From contig CAZXDS010000023.1 in assembly GCA_964639525.1 (NCBI GenBank), positions 1-26,170 of the forward strand: a stretch of DNA of 26,170 bases. Reading direction: 5' to 3'. Position 1 is the stretch's first letter. Each line of letters opens with the position of its first letter. A program made the position numbers and the translations under genes. Origin of the DNA: CAZXDS01 sp964639525 (GTDB taxonomy: Bacteria > Bacteroidota > Ignavibacteria > Ignavibacteriales > Melioribacteraceae). The notes below the pieces were generated by a model, which was not told the origin of the DNA, searched no databases, and worked only from the letters and a program-made list of their open reading frames with translations. Positions 1-7,417 of the stretch are shown piece after piece.

Positions 1-20
1 TTTGAAAGATATTTCTCCAT

Positions 21-151
21 TATATGAGTCCACTCTAAAAAGCCCCAAACGGACTAAAGTCCGTTTGGGGAAGTTCGTTTTTAGTCTGTTTCCCCGCGAC
101 TGAAGTCGTGGGTTAGTCAAAATATTACTTTTTAGAATGGACTCTTATATA
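21..151. repeat. Nested palindromic element (MITE/REP-like)
   Basis: A 22-base arm at 21-42 is nearly the reverse complement of 128-151 (about two mismatches plus a short gap). Inside lie two further hairpins. One at 43-70 has a perfect 13-bp stem (CCCCAAACGGACT, two-base loop). The other at 93-112 has a 9-bp stem with one wobble (CCCGCGACT/AGTCGTGGG). Such stacked palindromes resemble REP or miniature elements of bacterial genomes. No protein is encoded. It lies downstream of the minus-strand transporter gene, so it may also end that transcript, but no T-run supports this. Confidence 0.7.
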
Positions 152-162
152 CTTACTATTCA

Positions 163-287
163 CAAAGTGGTTTTTCACAGAATCCGAGATCTGCTTTTGA
201 TTTATAGAAAAACTCACTTTAGCCTCTCTTAAAAAGAGAGAAAATTTTTGTAAAATCCGATCTCGGATTCTGTGAAAAAGCACTTTG
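163..287. repeat. Long inverted repeat, 29-bp arms
   Basis: Arms at 163-191 and 259-287 match as inverted repeats at 28 of 29 positions. The arm core reads GATCTCGGATTCTGTGAAAA. The spacer holds a second small hairpin at 224-240 (CTCTCTT, AAA loop, AAGAGAG). The arm sequence occurs again at 6154-6178 with one change in its first 24 bases, so this is a dispersed repeat family and not a local terminator. There is no coding capacity. Confidence 0.75.
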
Positions 288-382
288 CTTTGTGTATATA
301 CGTTTGTTGCATAAATGGCTGTTCAAAGAATATCATGAATCCCACAAAGTTGAATTAATTCAGTTCCCGATAGGCTCTATCG

Positions 383-1729
383 TTACATCGCTTTTGCAAG
401 CTCAGCTTTTTTATCAATCCTATTGGTAACATACCTGAAAATTAATAGCGCAAGTGCCGAAATTAATCCGATAGCAACAAAGTAATACCAAATAAGATGA
501 GCATCTGCGTAATAAGCTGAACGTTGTAATTCTGTTAATCCTGCAGGCAATGTTCGCGGGTCAGGGCAATATTTATTAAGCAACACACCTGATAAACTAA
601 ATCCGATAATTGCAGCGAGAAAAGAATTCAAGTGACTAAATCCAAGATATAAGCCTTCTTCACCTTTTGGTGCTTGTAAAGAAAAATATTCCAAAAATCT
701 CGGTGAAATAAAGCACTCGGCAATTCCTTGAATAATAATCCCAATAATCATCATTAGTGTTAGCGGATACATTTCTATTAGCCCAAAAACAGAAATTGTG
801 GGACCGGTAATACTTTCAAGTTCTTGACTGAATGCCATCATCAAGGCAGAAATCGGCATTAGCAACATTCCCACTAACATAGAAGAAACCGCTTTGAATT
901 TTTTCATAATTTGCGTGATAAGAACTACAAAAATAACAACGGAAGCAGGATTAACATTTGCAAGCCATTCGGGTTTTGCACTTTCACCCAAAAGACGAAT
1001 TACGTATTTAGGCATTGTTGCATAAAGCTGCCCTTGAATAAGCCAGAAGCCGGTTACAATAAGTGTCAATATCCACAAGCGAGGTTTTTTAAGAATTCCA
1101 ACTAAGGCATTCCAAGAATCCATAAAACTCTTTTTCTCTGTGGTTATATCCATATTTTTGAATATAAAAATCGCAAACAGTAGTGCAATAAAAGCCATTC
1201 CCGAAGAAAAGAAATTCACATACTGCAATCCAAGTCCTTGTCTTATAAACGGCACAAAAGTTTTCCCGCTAAATGCTCCAATATTTACAATCCAATAAAA
1301 AAGAGAATAACCGCGAGCACGATTTTTTTCATCTGTAGTTTTAGCTACCGTACCCGTAATTAAAGGTTTAATAAATGAAGCTCCAATCATCAAAACAAGT
1401 AGAAAAAAGATTACGGTGAGCTTTGCAACAAATATTCCCATAAAAAAGTAACCGACAGTTAGCAAACTAAATGCAATTATTAAACCGTTTTTAAAACCGA
1501 TTCTATCAACATAAGCACCAACAAATGGAGGCAACAAATATAATCCGCCGTAAAATAATCCTACTATTACACCGGTTTCAATATCAGTAAATCCTACAAT
1601 GTCGGTCATAAATAATGTAAGCACTATAAAAAATCCGTAGTAAGCAGCACGCTCACATAATTCCATAAAATTGGCAAGCCAAAAATCTTTTGGAAATTTC
1701 CACGTTTCCTTTGTTGTGTCGGCAGTCAT
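383..1729 (-). CDS. POT/PTR2-family MFS transporter
   Basis: Predicted inner-membrane proton-coupled transporter of 448 residues with about 12 hydrophobic segments. The first membrane helix carries the POT signature ExxER followed by YYG (E23, E26, R27, Y30, Y31), which in this family couples proton binding to uptake of di- or tripeptides. An MFS loop-2 motif (GAYVDRIGFKN, about residues 71-81) follows. The ATG is preceded by AGAGGA at a good distance. Many bacterial POT proteins have two extra helices and about 500 residues, so this is a compact member. The gene stands alone. The exported M3 peptidase at 2933 could supply peptides, but that link is inference. The substrate could also be another small nitrogen compound. 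Confidence 0.8.
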   Translation of the reverse strand: MTADTTKETWKFPKDFWLANFMELCERAAYYGFFIVLTLFMTDIVGFTDIETGVIVGLFYGGLYLLPPFVGAYVDRIGFKNGLIIAFSLLTVGYFFMGIFVAKLTVIFFLLVLMIGASFIKPLITGTVAKTTDEKNRARGYSLFYWIVNIGAFSGKTFVPFIRQGLGLQYVNFFSSGMAFIALLFAIFIFKNMDITTEKKSFMDSWNALVGILKKPRLWILTLIVTGFWLIQGQLYATMPKYVIRLLGESAKPEWLANVNPASVVIFVVLITQIMKKFKAVSSMLVGMLLMPISALMMAFSQELESITGPTISVFGLIEMYPLTLMMIIGIIIQGIAECFISPRFLEYFSLQAPKGEEGLYLGFSHLNSFLAAIIGFSLSGVLLNKYCPDPRTLPAGLTELQRSAYYADAHLIWYYFVAIGLISALALLIFRYVTNRIDKKAELAKAM

Positions 1730-2000
1730 ATAATCCTCTAATTTGAAATAAAGAAAATCGAAAATATTAAAAAGTTAGTTAAATAAAAATTAATATTTGT
1801 ACTTTCGTAAAATAATTATTAAGAATGAAATGTTGATTTCCGTAGATAGTTTGAACGTACAAGTTATAACGTTATGTTCTCATCTCGAACTTAACCCAAT
1901 ATGAGAATACGACAAACCTTAAGAAAAACTTTGTCTATCGGCATGGTAATGTTTTGCGGCTGTTATGTAGGCTATGTAAAGACGGCACTGTAACAAGTTT
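1730..2000. other. Intergenic region, no recognised gene
   Basis: The first part is AT-rich and presumably holds the promoter of the minus-strand transporter gene. From about 1848 the base composition becomes more balanced. This part includes the palindrome ATAACGTTAT and a short + strand frame (1901-1993, 30 codons, no Shine-Dalgarno) that I do not call as a gene. Confidence 0.4.
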
Positions 2001-2324
2001 CTATGCTGCAATTTCTAAACCTTTAGCTTTTATCAAATCCAATAGAGGCGAAAACTTATTACTATTGAAAAATTTTTCCCCGATTCCAATTGGTTCAATT
2101 ACATAATCAACGGCTTCTGTAGAAAGCCAAAGTAACGGGGAATATTTATTTTTATCCGAACCGTCAAATTGAGGGGATACAATCACTAAATCAATATCGC
2201 TATCAACGGTTGGTGTTCCATAAGCATAACTGCCAAACAAAATTACTTTAGAAATTTTAATACCGTTTTTTTTTAATTCTAAAACGTATTTATTTATTAT
2301 TAATTTTATTGATTTTGCAACCAT
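2001..2324 (-). CDS. MNT-type nucleotidyltransferase (probable antitoxin)
   Basis: A 107-residue minimal nucleotidyltransferase. The pol-beta fold motif is intact: G31-S32, then D43-x-D45 (GSYAYGTPTVDSDIDL), with D73 as the likely third carboxylate. Proteins of this family paired with HEPN proteins act as antitoxins, in studied cases by adding AMP or other nucleotides to the HEPN partner. The ATG is preceded by AAAGGATG about 7 bases upstream, inside the end of the HEPN gene. The two frames overlap by 19 nt, which suggests translational coupling. The gene lies downstream of its partner, an order common for HEPN-MNT pairs. Confidence 0.8.
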   Translation of the reverse strand: MVAKSIKLIINKYVLELKKNGIKISKVILFGSYAYGTPTVDSDIDLVIVSPQFDGSDKNKYSPLLWLSTEAVDYVIEPIGIGEKFFNSNKFSPLLDLIKAKGLEIAA

Positions 2325-2683
2325 GACAATACATCCTTTGTTTTGTTAAAAAGCTCAATCGTTTTTTTGTGAGTAGGTGAGGCTATGTTAAATTCAGGAT
2401 ACCTTCTTTCAAGTTGAAATTCCATCAGCTTTGAAAAAAACAATTTCATTTCATTGCTGATTTCTATTCCAATGTTATTTGATAAATAAAGCAGTTTATG
2501 CGTTTTAGGCGGGAACTCATTATTATGTTTAATGAATAAAGATTTTAATTGTTTCTCAATTGACAGATGGCAGAAAAAAAGACCGAAAGAATTTTTGCCT
2601 TTTAAAATTAAAATTTCCGCTGTCTCTAATGATTCAATTGCTCCTTTTTGCCAATGCACTATATGTTTCGGAATATTTTCCAT
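2306..2683 (-). CDS. HEPN-domain protein (probable toxin partner)
   Basis: A 125-residue, mostly helical protein with HEPN features: a helix around residues 35-52 containing SIEKQLKSLF, a KTHKL segment near 60-65, and an ERRYPE motif near 92-97. The RNase motif R-x4-6-H of many HEPN toxins is not evident; after R93/R94 the next His is about 12 residues on. Either this family uses other residues or the protein is not an active RNase. Its 3' end overlaps the nucleotidyltransferase gene by 19 nt. No strong Shine-Dalgarno precedes the ATG. An AT-only inverted repeat at 2750-2787 lies upstream. The role as a toxin is inferred from family and pairing. Confidence 0.75.
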   Translation of the reverse strand: MENIPKHIVHWQKGAIESLETAEILILKGKNSFGLFFCHLSIEKQLKSLFIKHNNEFPPKTHKLLYLSNNIGIEISNEMKLFFSKLMEFQLERRYPEFNIASPTHKKTIELFNKTKDVLSWLQNQ

Positions 2684-2749
2684 ATATCAATATAAAAAAA
2701 TAATATATCTTTAATTATATCCATTCCAAATAATTTACTATAATCTATT

Positions 2750-2787
2750 ATATTTATTATAAATACTATTTAAATTATAATAAATAT
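2750..2787. promoter_or_regulatory. AT-only inverted repeat between divergent genes
   Basis: ATATTTATTATAA at 2750-2762 has a perfect 13-bp inverted copy at 2775-2787. It lies in the 249-bp region between the HEPN gene (minus) and the peptidase gene (plus), where an autoregulatory operator of the toxin-antitoxin pair could sit. In such AT-rich DNA a chance origin is quite possible. Confidence 0.25.
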
Positions 2788-2932
2788 TATTTCTTGTTAT
2801 TGTCCGATAAATAATAGTTTTTATTACTCGGCTTCTAACAACAACATGCTAAAAAAGTGTTTTTTAATTACAGAATATTTTATCTAAGTTTCATTATCAA
2901 TTTTTAATTTACTAATTATTTGCGAGGGGATT

Positions 2933-4843
2933 ATGAACAAAAAAAAGTACTACACAAAAAAAATTAAGGAGATTATTTTGGCAGTATTAGTTTCGATGTT
3001 AGTGGTTAATGTTAGCAGTCTATTTGCACAGGAAACCGGCGGCGGTTTGCCCGTGCGTGATAAAATTGAAAATCAGTATAAGTGGAATGTACAAGATATT
3101 TATAAAACTCAGCAGGATTGGGAAAATGATTTCAATTGGATTGAAGAAAATTTAAGCGGTTTTCAAAAATTTCAGGGCAAGCTAAGTTCATCGTCTAAAG
3201 AATTATTGAACTGTATTAAGTTTTCTGAAAATATTAATAAAAAGCTTTCCAGATTATTCTTGTACGCAAGTCTTTCAAAAGATTTGGATCTTGGTAATGC
3301 TGAAAACGCAGGGCGATATGACAGAGTGAGTGGTTTCGCGTCTAAAGTTTCTGAGAAAATGGCTTTTATCAATCCTGAAATTATTGCAATGCCCGAAAAA
3401 ACTTTATGGCAATTTGTTGATGAACAGCCCGGATTGGCAATGTACAAACATTTTTTTGATAATCTTTTGAGAACAAAAGCACATACTTTGAGTAAAGAGC
3501 AAGAGCAGTTAATGGCACTTGCTTCTCCGTTAACGCAAGTTGCTTATAACACATTCGGTATTTTTAAAAATGCTGAAATGCCTTTCCCGAGTGTGAAAGA
3601 TCCGGATGGAAAAAACATTACAATTTCAGACGGAAGATATTATGCGGCATTATATTCAACAGATAGAAGCTATCGGGAAAAGGTTTATAAAGGGTATTAC
3701 AAACCTTTTATGGAATTTAAAAATACTTACAATTCGCTTTTCACGGGAAATATTAAGGGAAACACTTTTAATGCTAAAGCTCGCAAATATAAATCCAATA
3801 GGGAAGCGGCGTTAACACCAAACAATATTCCAATTTCCGTTTATGATAATCTTGTGAAAACGGTTAATGAAAATATGGCTCCCTTGCATCGTTGGGCAAA
3901 GTTAAAACAAAAAGTATTAAAACTTAAAGATTTTCATCCATACGATACATATGTAACATTGTTTCCGTCCACTGATAGAAAATATTCATATGATGAGTCT
4001 AAGGGAATTTTATTGAAAGCTTTAAAACCGCTCGGCAAGGATTATCTTTCACATTTGGAAACTGCTTTTAACAACAGATGGATTGATGTTTTTGAAACAA
4101 AAGGAAAACGCAGCGGTGCTTATTCTTCGGGTACAACATTTGGTGTTCATCCTTATGTACTATTGAATTGGAACGATCAATTAAACGATGTGTTTACTTT
4201 TGCGCATGAAATGGGGCACAATATGCACTCGTATTATACCGAACATACGCAGCCGTTTGTTTATGCAGACTACTCAATTTTTGTCGCCGAAGTTGCTTCA
4301 ACAGCCAACGAAGCACTTTTGTTGGATTACTTGATTAAAAATGCAAAATCAAAAGAAGAAAAACTTTCTCTAATCGAACATAATTTAAATGCTATTACCA
4401 CAACCTTTTATCGACAAACACGTTTTGCTGCATTTGAAGAATGGGCAAACCAAACCTACGAAAGTGGAAAAGCAATTACGCCTGAAGTATTAAGCAAGAA
4501 ATATGGTGAAATGTATCAGGCGTATTGGGGCGATAATATGACTGTGGATAAAGAGGAAACATATACTTGGGCACGGATTCCACATTTTTATTATGATTTT
4601 TATGTTTATCAATATGCTACGAGCTTTGCTGCTTCTCAAGCATTAGTTGCAAAAATCAAGAAAGAAGGGCAACCTGCAATTGATAAATATTTGCACTTCT
4701 TAAAATCAGGTAATTCTTTATATCCAATTGAAGTATTAAAGGCTGCAGGAGTTGATATGAATTCCGAAGCTCCAATAAAAGCAGTGGTTGCAAAAATGAA
4801 TTCTCTTTTGGATGAAATGGAAAAATTATTAAATGAAAAATAA
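2933..4843 (+). CDS. pepF: Exported M3-family metallopeptidase (oligoendopeptidase F-like)
   Basis: Zinc endopeptidase of 636 residues that should cleave oligopeptides. The zinc site is intact: H425-E426-M-G-H429 with E453 as the third ligand in a VAEVAS context, the spacing known for family M3. Unlike the usual cytoplasmic PepF of about 600 residues, it starts with a basic stretch and a hydrophobic segment (about residues 14-31) ending in SLFAQ, a typical Sec signal peptide, so it should act in the periplasm or outside. The start is supported by GAGGGGATT just before the ATG. It is a single-gene unit closed by a terminator at 4976. It may work with the peptide transporter at 383-1729 (inference). 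Confidence 0.9.
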   Translation: MNKKKYYTKKIKEIILAVLVSMLVVNVSSLFAQETGGGLPVRDKIENQYKWNVQDIYKTQQDWENDFNWIEENLSGFQKFQGKLSSSSKELLNCIKFSENINKKLSRLFLYASLSKDLDLGNAENAGRYDRVSGFASKVSEKMAFINPEIIAMPEKTLWQFVDEQPGLAMYKHFFDNLLRTKAHTLSKEQEQLMALASPLTQVAYNTFGIFKNAEMPFPSVKDPDGKNITISDGRYYAALYSTDRSYREKVYKGYYKPFMEFKNTYNSLFTGNIKGNTFNAKARKYKSNREAALTPNNIPISVYDNLVKTVNENMAPLHRWAKLKQKVLKLKDFHPYDTYVTLFPSTDRKYSYDESKGILLKALKPLGKDYLSHLETAFNNRWIDVFETKGKRSGAYSSGTTFGVHPYVLLNWNDQLNDVFTFAHEMGHNMHSYYTEHTQPFVYADYSIFVAEVASTANEALLLDYLIKNAKSKEEKLSLIEHNLNAITTTFYRQTRFAAFEEWANQTYESGKAITPEVLSKKYGEMYQAYWGDNMTVDKEETYTWARIPHFYYDFYVYQYATSFAASQALVAKIKKEGQPAIDKYLHFLKSGNSLYPIEVLKAAGVDMNSEAPIKAVVAKMNSLLDEMEKLLNEK

Positions 4844-4975
4844 TTTCAATTTGAAATGATATTCGTGGTAATATTCAGTGTTAAATTTATTATACTGTAA
4901 AAAAAGAGTAGTGAAAACAACGATAAATAATTTTCTTGTTATTCAAACTTTCACTCTGAATTGCTGATTCGTAGA

Positions 4976-5006
4976 GCCTGACTAATTGTTTTAGTTAGGC
5001 TTTTTT
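4976..5006 (+). terminator. Rho-independent terminator of the M3 peptidase gene
   Basis: GCCTGACTAA and TTAGTTAGGC form a 10-bp stem with one G-T pair and a short loop, directly followed by six T. It lies about 130 nt after the peptidase stop codon. Read on the other strand there is no T-run, so it should act only on + strand transcripts. Confidence 0.85.
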
Positions 5007-5049
5007 ATTTTAAAAATTTAATCAACATTAAATAAAAGGCAGTTAAAAG

Positions 5050-5415
5050 TTATTGAGTTTCTCTATTAACCAAATCAGGGCTAAAAGCAGGAATGCAGAA
5101 TGAAACGTACTCGCATTGTTCATCAAAAGGATTAGAATATCTCACTCTGCTGCCTTTTGAAATTCTAATTGATTCATTTGCTTTGAGAACAATTTTTTCG
5201 CCATTGATTTCAACCATTTTTTTACCTGAAAACACAAAAGTTATTTCATCAAAATCAGGCACTTGAAACGGTTCTTTCCAGCCGGAGGGTGCAATCATGT
5301 GGGCAATACTATAATTACCGGCGTTAACACTGGCTTTTCCAAAGTGTTCTTCAATAAGTTTCCCGTCCGTAGTTGGAACAATAAAGGGTTTTGTTTGATG
5401 ATAATATTTTGCCAT
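5050..5415 (-). CDS. Small cupin-domain protein
   Basis: A 121-residue single cupin fold. The segment from about residue 37 to 110 shows alternating beta-strands with the pattern PDFDEITFVFSGKKMVEI, the family's glycine-containing turns and a KGSRVRYSNPF stretch. The two histidines of the classical cupin metal motif are replaced by acidic residues (D/E), so metal binding, if any, differs from the textbook site. I do not recognise a specific enzyme. Related proteins are annotated only as cupin domain proteins. The ATG is preceded by GAGGTAATT. It ends 45 nt after the terminator of the convergent peptidase gene. Confidence 0.7.
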   Translation of the reverse strand: MAKYYHQTKPFIVPTTDGKLIEEHFGKASVNAGNYSIAHMIAPSGWKEPFQVPDFDEITFVFSGKKMVEINGEKIVLKANESIRISKGSRVRYSNPFDEQCEYVSFCIPAFSPDLVNRETQ

Positions 5416-5473
5416 AATTACCTCAACATAAATATTTTTAAAAATAGTTTTGAAAACTTTAACATGTTAAAAG

Positions 5474-5920
5474 TTAATCGGAATGAGTTCCTTTAATTGT
5501 ATAAAAATCATCGTCATCCTCGTCGCTATAATGTTTTAATACGCTATCCTCGTGGTCCAGTATTTTTTTAGTTAGAGTTAAATCAGATTCTTTCGAAGGT
5601 TTACTTGGGTTAATAATTTCTATTCTGTTCATTGTAGTTCTCTTGTGAGAATGAACTTGTTGCTTCTTCTTTTTTTGTCCAATTTTAATTTTAGATTCCC
5701 TACGCGATTTAGTTCTCTTTTTTCTTTCTTCTATCTTTTTGTCAATTGCTTTTTTAGCGGGAGAAACCGTGCTTGGTTTTAAGTCAACAATAATTTCTTC
5801 ATCAGTATTGTCCCCGAATTTTTGTCTTATTTTAAAAGAAATGTAAGAAACTATTATAACTACAACAGCAATTACAGCAAATACAGCAAGACTTATATAT
5901 ACTATGGGAAGAAGTTCCAT
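5474..5920 (-). CDS. Small single-pass membrane protein with a charged tail
   Basis: 148 residues, family not recognised. An N-terminal hydrophobic helix (about residues 3-29, starting MELLPIVYISL) is followed by KIRQK, which predicts a cytoplasmic C-terminus. The tail has a very basic middle (about 60-95, many Lys/Arg) and an acidic end with SDEDDDD. AAAGG lies just before the ATG. Its N-terminus clearly resembles that of the gene at 6319-6810 (MDLLAIVYTSLL), about half the first 31 residues being identical, and both tails keep an MNR tripeptide, so the two are paralogues. It starts 59 nt upstream of the cupin gene on the same strand and may be cotranscribed with it. Confidence 0.65.
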   Translation of the reverse strand: MELLPIVYISLAVFAVIAVVVIIVSYISFKIRQKFGDNTDEEIIVDLKPSTVSPAKKAIDKKIEERKKRTKSRRESKIKIGQKKKKQQVHSHKRTTMNRIEIINPSKPSKESDLTLTKKILDHEDSVLKHYSDEDDDDFYTIKGTHSD

Positions 5921-6105
5921 TTAACCTTTAAAAAATTATTTCTATAATAACAAAACAAATATATCTTTTTTCAATATGAAAAATAATTGATTTGCAAAAT
6001 AATTTTTTTTATCTGATAATAATGAAAGGATAAAATTCTTCTGTCAGAGATATGAAACCCAAATCCAAATAGCTACATTTAGAAATAATAGGGAAAGTGT
6101 TTTTG

Positions 6106-6298
6106 AAGCAACAATCATAGTATATATACACAATCTTAGTTGCTTTTCGGAACGATCACGGATTCTGTGAAAAAGCAAGTTAGAGTGTGTTATACATTCA
6201 TTCAGTCCGGCATCTGCCGGATAATTTCCGATCGCAGATTCCTCGCAGAGTCCTTGTGATGTGAAAAACCACTATCGTTCCAGTATAGATTGTTGCTT
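6106..6298. repeat. MITE-like element with 11-bp terminal inverted repeats
   Basis: AAGCAACAATC at 6106-6116 and GATTGTTGCTT at 6288-6298 are perfect inverted repeats bounding 193 bp without coding capacity. Inside are two direct copies of the unit also found at 163-287. One is at 6154-6178 (ending GGATTCTGTGAAAAAGCA). A degenerate one is at 6229-6272 (ending TGTGAAAAACCACT). A perfect hairpin lies at 6205-6220 (TCCGGCA, TC loop, TGCCGGA), and there is a CGGAACGAT/ATCGTTCC pair near 6149 and 6273. It lies just downstream of the minus-strand gene ending at 6319. No target-site duplication is obvious. Confidence 0.6.
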
Positions 6299-6318
6299 AA
6301 ACCGCATGAAAATATAAA

Positions 6319-6810
6319 TTATAATAACCGGCTATTATTACCATGATGACAGGGCTTTGATTCAAATCTATCATCATAATAATTTGACATATTAAAATTT
6401 CTTTGGGAACTATTATTTATATATCCGCCACCGCCATACGGGCTATTATTAATATTTGATAATATATGATATCTTTCCGAATTAACATTATTATAAGAAT
6501 TTTGTTGTGAAGATGCCACTCTATTTTTATGGACGTTCCATGTATTTGCGGATGGCTGAGTTTGTTGGTTATAATAATGCGTAGGCAAATTATTCCGGTT
6601 CATTCTTACATCCGAAGATTTCTGATAAACAATTTTTGTGGTCGCCGTTGAAAATGCCGCGGGTCTTCTAAGAACAAACGTTGAATCTGAATTATGATTT
6701 TCAACTTTGTTTCCTTTTAATTTATATATAGTAAAAGAAACTGAAATTAGCAGTACGGCAAATATGCTAAAAATTAGCAGACTAGTATAAACGATTGCTA
6801 AAAGATCCAT
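6319..6810 (-). CDS. Small single-pass membrane protein with an Asn/Gln/Ser/Tyr-rich tail
   Basis: 163 residues, family not recognised. The N-terminal helix (about residues 3-28, MDLLAIVYTSLLIF) is followed by KLKGNK, predicting a cytoplasmic tail. From about residue 70 the tail is rich in Asn, Ser, Gln and Tyr and contains GGGG; it is probably disordered. A good GGAGATAAA precedes the ATG. It is a paralogue of the product of 5474-5920, with a similar helix and linker but a completely different tail. The 398-bp gap between the pair contains the MITE-like element. The tail has no cleavage or sorting signal I know. Confidence 0.6.
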   Translation of the reverse strand: MDLLAIVYTSLLIFSIFAVLLISVSFTIYKLKGNKVENHNSDSTFVLRRPAAFSTATTKIVYQKSSDVRMNRNNLPTHYYNQQTQPSANTWNVHKNRVASSQQNSYNNVNSERYHILSNINNSPYGGGGYINNSSQRNFNMSNYYDDRFESKPCHHGNNSRLL

Positions 6811-7027
6811 TTTATCTCCGAGTTTGTTTTCTGTATTGATCCATTATTTTTACGGTATTATGCAATTGGTGTGCCAAGCAGTATTGTTTGTTTTCGAATT
6901 AAAAATGCGTTGATGAAATTAATTTTATGAGACTTTGTATTAATTTGAAACAGCGTATATGTGCAATGCAATGTTAATTTATGTTAGGGAATTGCTGTAA
7001 ATAAAACAACTTACAGAGGTTTCATTT

Positions 7028-7056
7028 TTGGATAATTTTATAAAAAGCAATATATT
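7028..7056 (+). promoter_or_regulatory. Candidate promoter of the HU gene
   Basis: TTGGAT at 7028-7033 and TATATT at 7051-7056 are 17 bp apart, a fair sigma-70-type pair about 45 nt before the HU ATG. The same bases also read as TTTG then TATATTTTG, close to the TTTG/TAnnTTTG promoter known from Bacteroidota. Predicted only from sequence. Confidence 0.45.
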
Positions 7057-7101
7057 TTGAAACTATATTAGAAAAAATTTTTCAATACCATTGAGGTTAA
7101 A

Positions 7102-7404
7102 ATGACAAAAGCAGATATTGTTGAAAAAGTTGCTGATGGAACCGGATTAACAAAATTAGAAACCGAAGCTATTATTGAGGGTTTTCTAACAACCGTGATC
7201 CAATCATTAAGAAACGGAAATGGAATTGAAATTAGAGGTTTTGGAAGTTATAAAGTAAAAAAGAAGAATGCTCGTTATGCACGTAATCCGAGAACAGGTG
7301 AAAAAGTTTTTGTAGATGAACATTATGTGCCTGTTTTCAAGTTTTCAAAAGATTTTAAATCAACCGTAAATCGCGGAATGAAAGAATTAGAAAAACAAAA
7401 TTAG
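7102..7404 (+). CDS. HU/IHF-family DNA-binding protein
   Basis: A nucleoid protein of 100 residues, slightly longer than the usual 90. The N-terminal helices (about residues 2-40) are followed by IEIRGFGSYKVKKK and the DNA-embracing arm ARNPRTGEKVFV (about 60-72), both signatures of HU/IHF. The typical Pro at the arm tip is present in RNPRTG. GAGGTTAAA directly precedes the ATG. It heads a + strand run with the TPR protein 13 nt downstream, then the small basic protein and a tRNA, so it is likely a growth-linked transcription unit. HU cannot be told from an IHF subunit by sequence alone. Confidence 0.93.
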   Translation: MTKADIVEKVADGTGLTKLETEAIIEGFLTTVIQSLRNGNGIEIRGFGSYKVKKKNARYARNPRTGEKVFVDEHYVPVFKFSKDFKSTVNRGMKELEKQN

Positions 7405-7417
7405 TAAGGAATATAAT

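Noticed and set aside
368..382. Hairpin CGATAG/CTATCG right after the transporter stop as a terminator
   Set aside because: Only 6 bp and no T-run on the minus strand.
1901..1993. A 30-codon + strand frame starting at ATG 1901
   Set aside because: No Shine-Dalgarno, no recognisable sequence and a length expected by chance; kept only as a low-interest finding.
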